Positions 12,673-15,773 of a stretch of DNA of 15,773 nt are shown here, one piece after another; position 1 is the stretch's first letter; each line of letters begins with the position of its first letter. Source of the stretch: Anaerolinea sp. (GTDB lineage: Bacteria; Chloroflexota; Anaerolineae; Anaerolineales; Anaerolineaceae). Made by a program: the position numbers and the translations under genes. The notes under the pieces are model-generated. The model was not told the origin of the DNA, did no database searches, and saw only the letters and a program-made list of their open reading frames with translations. The stretch covers positions 1 through 15,773 of the forward strand of contig JAIWNK010000133.1 in assembly GCA_020216845.1 (NCBI GenBank). Direction: 5' to 3'.

Positions 12673-13524
12673 ATGACTGTTGCAACCCTTTGGAAACGAT
12701 TTACCCGCCGTCGCATTTGGATCCGTTCGTTGGTGCAATTGTTCTTCTTTGTGCTAATTGCCCTGATTGCGGTCAACCATACCCTGGCCGAAAGTGGACA
12801 GGGCATTTCGTGGCTTTCGAACGCCAGTTTGCACGCGCTGTGCCCGTTCGGCGGTGTTGTCACCCTCTATCAATACGCAACAACAGGCAGCTTTGTTCAG
12901 AAAATCCACGAATCCTCATTCATTTTGATGATCCTTGGCCTGCTGTTGGCCGTGCTCTTTGGGCCGGTATTGTGCGGGTGGGTTTGTCCCTTGGGAACAA
13001 TTCAAGAATGGGTCGGCAAAGTGGGCCGAAAGCTGTTCAAGCGTCGCTACAATCATTTTGTGCCGGCCCGCCTGGACGCGGTGCTGCGCTACGCCCGCTA
13101 TGGCGTGCTGGCCTGGGTCGTCTACATGACGGCTGCAAGCAGCACCCTGATCTTTGCGGAGTACGATCCCTACTTCACCCTGTTCAACTTTTGGAGCAGC
13201 GAGGTCGCCATCGGTGGAGCAGTCATCTTGGGGCTAACGCTGCTCAGCTCCTTGTTCGTTGAACGCCCCTGGTGTAAATATGCCTGTCCATATGGCGCCG
13301 TGTTGGGGCTCAGCAATCTCTTTCGCGTTTTTCGCATTCGACGCAATGTCGGCACCTGCAAACTCGACAAAGCCTGCGACATTGCCTGCCCGATGAACAT
13401 CCCGGTCAGTCAACGAACGATCGTGCGCGATGTGCAATGCATTTCTTGCCTCGAATGCACCGCCGAAGCCCATTGTCCGGTTGCTGGCACGGTTGAATTT
13501 GTCGCTGGAGGAAAAAAATCATGA
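12673..13524 (+). CDS. Polytopic 4Fe-4S binding protein, NapH/YccM-like
   Basis: This integral membrane electron-transfer protein has 283 residues and about four or five hydrophobic segments (near 18-35, 82-98, 140-157 and 178-196). Two membrane-edge CxxxCP motifs (C101/C105 and C201/C205) are typical of the NapH/NosR/YccM group, and a further Cys-Pro (C57) lies before the second helix. The C-terminal soluble part is a bacterial ferredoxin-type domain with two cluster motifs: C229, C235, C239-P and then C256, C259, C262, C268-P. In relatives such proteins pass electrons from quinol or cytoplasmic donors to periplasmic partners; the partner here is unknown. GAGAGG lies before the ATG. The stop overlaps the next ATG (ATGA), so translation of the two genes is coupled. 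Confidence 0.9.
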   Translation: MTVATLWKRFTRRRIWIRSLVQLFFFVLIALIAVNHTLAESGQGISWLSNASLHALCPFGGVVTLYQYATTGSFVQKIHESSFILMILGLLLAVLFGPVLCGWVCPLGTIQEWVGKVGRKLFKRRYNHFVPARLDAVLRYARYGVLAWVVYMTAASSTLIFAEYDPYFTLFNFWSSEVAIGGAVILGLTLLSSLFVERPWCKYACPYGAVLGLSNLFRVFRIRRNVGTCKLDKACDIACPMNIPVSQRTIVRDVQCISCLECTAEAHCPVAGTVEFVAGGKKS

Positions 13525-14276
13525 TCCGTCTCGGTTCCAAATGGCTGACTGTATTGATTGTGGTCATTTTGTTTGGGGGAGTGGGCCTCAGCAGCGCCCT
13601 GGGCTGGTGGGCGACAGAAAATCGCAAAGTGCCTTCTCGCTATACAGAAGGCGAAGCCGCCGGAGAATACAACCCGGCCGACCTGCGCGGCTCTTATACC
13701 CTGGGGGAGGTCAGCGACCTGTTCGGTGTGCCTTTGCCCATCCTGGCAGAAGCGTTTGAACTGCCGGCGACAACCGACGCAGCAAGTTATCAGCTCAAAT
13801 CACTCGAAAGCCTTTACCCGGATGCCTCGGTCGAAATTGGGGTCGAATCGGTGCGGTTGTTCGTTGCCTGGTATAAGGGCCTGCCCTATGAGGCCCAAGC
13901 GGATACCTACCTGCCGGCCTCTGCCGTGCGCATTTTGCAAAGCCGCCCGCTCAGCAGCGCCCAACAAGAATATTTGGCGAGTCACAGCCTGGGTACCCCC
14001 GCTTCGACACAGGTCGCCGAGACACAACAAAGCACACCGCTTGCTCAGGCGACCAGCGAAGGCACGCATACACCCAGCGACCGCACCATCACCGGCAAAA
14101 CGACGTTTCAGCAAGTGTTGGATTGGGGCGTGAGTCAGGCACAAATTGAGCAAGTCTTGGGCAAGGAGATGCCCGCGCCAACGACCGTCATCAAAGACTA
14201 CGCCACGCAACAGGGGCAGGAGTTTTCAACGCTCAAAACCGCCTTACAAGCCCTGATTGACCAGGTGCAACCTTAA
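13521..14276 (+). CDS. Membrane-anchored protein with a duplicated small domain, partner of the Fe-S protein
   Basis: I do not recognise a named family for this 251-residue protein. Residues about 8-30 form one hydrophobic helix that probably anchors it with the rest outside. Residues 57-118 and 191-247 look like two diverged copies of one small helical unit: G-x-x-T-[LF]-x-x-V-x-D...GV-x-x-x-x-[IL]-x-x-x-x-x-x-P. Between them lie a YLPASAVRILQSRPLSSAQQEYL segment (130-152) and a Thr/Gln/Ser-rich linker (about 158-190). No Cys or cofactor motif is present. GGAGG (13507-13511) precedes the ATG, which overlaps the stop of the 4Fe-4S gene, so the two proteins very likely work together. A structural or adaptor role near the redox protein is inference only. 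Confidence 0.7.
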   Translation: MIRLGSKWLTVLIVVILFGGVGLSSALGWWATENRKVPSRYTEGEAAGEYNPADLRGSYTLGEVSDLFGVPLPILAEAFELPATTDAASYQLKSLESLYPDASVEIGVESVRLFVAWYKGLPYEAQADTYLPASAVRILQSRPLSSAQQEYLASHSLGTPASTQVAETQQSTPLAQATSEGTHTPSDRTITGKTTFQQVLDWGVSQAQIEQVLGKEMPAPTTVIKDYATQQGQEFSTLKTALQALIDQVQP

Positions 14277-14303
14277 ATTTTTCTAACTTTTCAAAACAAT
14301 CTC

Positions 14304-14362
14304 TTGACTTTTTACTAAAATCGCCCATACTTATTACTAACACGGGTTACTACAACGTGTTA
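14304..14362 (+). promoter_or_regulatory. Promoter and operator candidate of the LacI-family gene
   Basis: TTGACT (14304-14309) lies 16 bp from a -10-like CATACT (14326-14331). Just downstream, TAACACG (14338-14344) and CGTGTTA (14356-14362) form a perfect 7-bp inverted repeat with an 11-bp spacer over the expected transcription start, a fit for autorepression. Confidence 0.55.
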
Positions 14363-14387
14363 ATTCTAAGCAAATGGTGAGGTTGGT

Positions 14388-15422
14388 TTGTCGAATAAAC
14401 GCCGGGTAACAAGCTACGATGTCGCTCAACTCGCCGGTGTATCGCGCACGACGGTTTCCTTCGTGCTGAACAACGTCCCTGGCATCAACATCAGCGAGGC
14501 CACCCGCCAACGCGTGTTGGATGCCGCCCGACAGCTCAACTATTACCCTGATGCTTCTGCCCGCACCCTGGTCAGCGGCAAGTCGCGCACCATTGGCCTG
14601 GTGTTGCGCCAAAACCCCGAACAGGTATTTGCCGATGTCTTTCTGCCGCAAGTTATGCTGGGGTTGGGGCAAGCTGCCGCCGAACGCGGCTTTCAAATTC
14701 TGCTCAATCCGCTGGAACCACAAGACCGCGGCGGCTACGCCCGCCTCATTCACGAAAAGCACGTTGATGGCATCGTCCTCTCCGGCCCACGCCTGGATGA
14801 TGAAGAGCTGATGCAACTGTGTTGTGATGGCGTGCCGGTCATGTTGATGGGGCAACTGCCCGGCTCCGACATCCCCTTTGTGGATATCAACGCCGTAGAT
14901 GGCGCCGCCAAAGCTGTGCAACACCTCATCTCGCTTGGCCATCGCCGCATTGCCATCATCACCAACGCCCCATTTGAATACACCTCCGCGCAGCAACGGC
15001 ACATGGGCTATCGCAATGCGCTGGAAGCCGCCGGACTGCCCTATGACCCCGACCTGGTGCGCACGGGTGCCTACACCCCGGCGAGCGGTCGCACGGCCAT
15101 GAACGAATTGTTGCGCCTTGCACAACCGCCAACCGCCTTGTTCGTCGCCAGCGATGTCGTCGGCATGGGCGCTTTGCAAGCCATCCGCCGCGCCAATTTG
15201 CGCATCCCGGATGATATTTCCGTCGTCGGCTTCGATGATATTTCTCTGGCTGCTTATTACGATCCGCCGCTGACCACCGTGCGCTTGCCAGCCTATCAAC
15301 TCGGCTGGTCAGCAGGTGACCGTCTGACGGCTCTTATTCAAGGCGAAACATTGTCGGAACCTTACTTGCTGCTCGATACCGAGCTCATCTTGCGCGAATC
15401 GACATGCCCGGCAATTCGTTGA
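14388..15422 (+). CDS. LacI-family transcriptional regulator
   Basis: This protein has 344 residues, the standard family length. Residues 7-30 (VTSYDVAQLAGVSRTTVSFV) are the LacI helix-turn-helix, followed by the hinge region (about 48-62, LNYYPDASARTL). Residues about 66-340 are the periplasmic-binding-protein-like sugar-binding core, with SRTIGLVL, GHRRIAII, ALFVASDVVGMGAL and DISVVGFDDISLAAYYDPPLTTV landmarks. The start codon is TTG at 14388, supported by GGTGAGG (14376-14382) at 5-bp spacing; nearby ATG and GTG codons are out of frame. It lies immediately upstream of a sugar-binding lipoprotein gene and probably controls that transporter in response to a sugar. The effector cannot be read from the sequence. 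Confidence 0.94.
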   Translation: MSNKRRVTSYDVAQLAGVSRTTVSFVLNNVPGINISEATRQRVLDAARQLNYYPDASARTLVSGKSRTIGLVLRQNPEQVFADVFLPQVMLGLGQAAAERGFQILLNPLEPQDRGGYARLIHEKHVDGIVLSGPRLDDEELMQLCCDGVPVMLMGQLPGSDIPFVDINAVDGAAKAVQHLISLGHRRIAIITNAPFEYTSAQQRHMGYRNALEAAGLPYDPDLVRTGAYTPASGRTAMNELLRLAQPPTALFVASDVVGMGALQAIRRANLRIPDDISVVGFDDISLAAYYDPPLTTVRLPAYQLGWSAGDRLTALIQGETLSEPYLLLDTELILRESTCPAIR

Positions 15423-15436
15423 ATCCATCTCACCCC

Positions 15437-15447
15437 AAAGGAGGTGA
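15437..15447 (+). other. Extended anti-SD complement without a well-placed start
   Basis: AAAGGAGGTGAT at 15437-15448 matches the conserved 3' end of 16S rRNA (complement of ATCACCTCCTT) over 11 bases. No ATG, GTG or TTG follows at 5-10 bp. The only in-phase candidate, a GTG inside the motif at 15444, would open a 34-codon frame that ends 8 bases inside the next gene. Confidence 0.4.
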
Positions 15448-15540
15448 TTTCGTTCAAAACCAACCCTGAACAAGTTAAAGCTGTGCTTTACAAAATCCTG
15501 ATGAGGAACCATTTGTTCAAAAATTTTTCGGAGGAAAGAA

Positions 15541-15773
15541 ATGAGTAAGAAGATCGCTGCATTTTTCAGCCTTGTGCTGATCCTGTCGTTCGTGTTCAGC
15601 GCTTGCACCCCCAAGCCAACCGCTGAGCCAACACAGGAAGTCAAGCCGACCGAAGCTGTCGTGGCACCCACTGGCCCGAAGGGCGAAGTGACCCTCTGGC
15701 ACGCCTATCAGACCGGCTCTGCCGAAGAAGCGACGCTAGCCGAATTGGTCGCCAATGCCCAAAAGGCTTACCC
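15541..15773 (+). CDS. Sugar ABC transporter substrate-binding lipoprotein, family 1 (3' truncated)
   Basis: Only the first 77 codons are in the window. Residues 1-21 form a lipoprotein signal peptide (two Lys, a hydrophobic core) with the lipobox FSAC and lipidated Cys at residue 22. A Thr/Pro/Glu-rich linker follows (about 23-47), a pattern common in Chloroflexota solute-binding proteins. The mature domain then begins with GEVTLWHAYQTGSAEEA, which matches the first strand and helix of family-1 (maltose/maltodextrin-type) binding proteins. GGAGG (15530-15534) lies 6 bp before the ATG. It follows the LacI-family gene by 118 bp on the same strand. Permease genes would be expected just beyond the window; the transported sugar is unknown. 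Confidence 0.88.
   Translation, partial: MSKKIAAFFSLVLILSFVFSACTPKPTAEPTQEVKPTEAVVAPTGPKGEVTLWHAYQTGSAEEATLAELVANAQKAY

Noticed and set aside
14337..15299. A 320-codon frame antisense to the LacI-family gene
   Set aside because: It has no recognisable domain and covers the LacI gene exactly; shadow frame.

Overview
The window reads as ordinary bacterial chromosome of moderately high GC content and is densely coded. Gene content suggests a member of the Chloroflexota (Anaerolineae-like). The pointers are a lipoprotein with a Thr/Pro/Glu-rich linker after its lipobox Cys, a DUF2202-type secreted ferritin-like protein, and a long stand-alone PEP/pyruvate-binding protein. This is inference from gene families; there is no rRNA or other marker to prove it. 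I see no tRNA, rRNA, CRISPR array, insertion sequence or prophage.

Layout. (1) 1-2010, plus strand: the 3' part of a GH13 neopullulanase/cyclomaltodextrinase-type amylase, then a rubrerythrin with its own sigma-70-like promoter carrying a palindrome in the spacer. (2) 2079-4973, minus strand: an isoprenylcysteine methyltransferase-like membrane protein followed 3 bp later by ComEC, whose C-terminal metallo-beta-lactamase-like domain has lost its metal-binding motifs. (3) 5159-8660, plus strand: dnaN (replication sliding clamp) and, 37 bp downstream, a 778-residue protein with a pyruvate-phosphate-dikinase N-terminal domain but no swivelling His domain or PEP barrel. (4) 8677-11834, minus strand: an MgtC/SapB-like membrane protein and a three-gene unit (GntR-family regulator, slipin/SPFH protein, CPBP-family membrane protease) that ends in a hairpin terminator. 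The 109-bp gap between them holds two perfect 16-bp parS sites, the centromere sites bound by ParB. (5) 12015-14276, plus strand: a secreted DUF2202 protein with a strong terminator, then a polytopic 4Fe-4S protein of the NapH/YccM type overlapping an uncharacterised membrane-anchored protein with a duplicated small domain. (6) 14388-15773, plus strand: a LacI-family regulator with a TTG start and the beginning of a family-1 sugar-binding lipoprotein, probably the start of a sugar ABC-transporter operon.

How it fits together. dnaN plus paired parS sites suggest an origin-proximal location. The amylase at one end and the LacI/sugar-binding pair at the other suggest growth on oligosaccharides. 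The GntR-slipin-CPBP unit looks like an autoregulated membrane-maintenance operon: four contiguous 8-bp repeats cover the GntR promoter, and an inverted copy sits in the divergent promoter of the DUF2202 gene.

The observations I rate highest are the parS pair overlapping the mgtC-like promoter, the pseudo-enzymatic ComEC C-terminus, the Fe-S/duplicated-domain gene pair, and the dnaN-linked dikinase-like protein with an unassigned C-terminal half.
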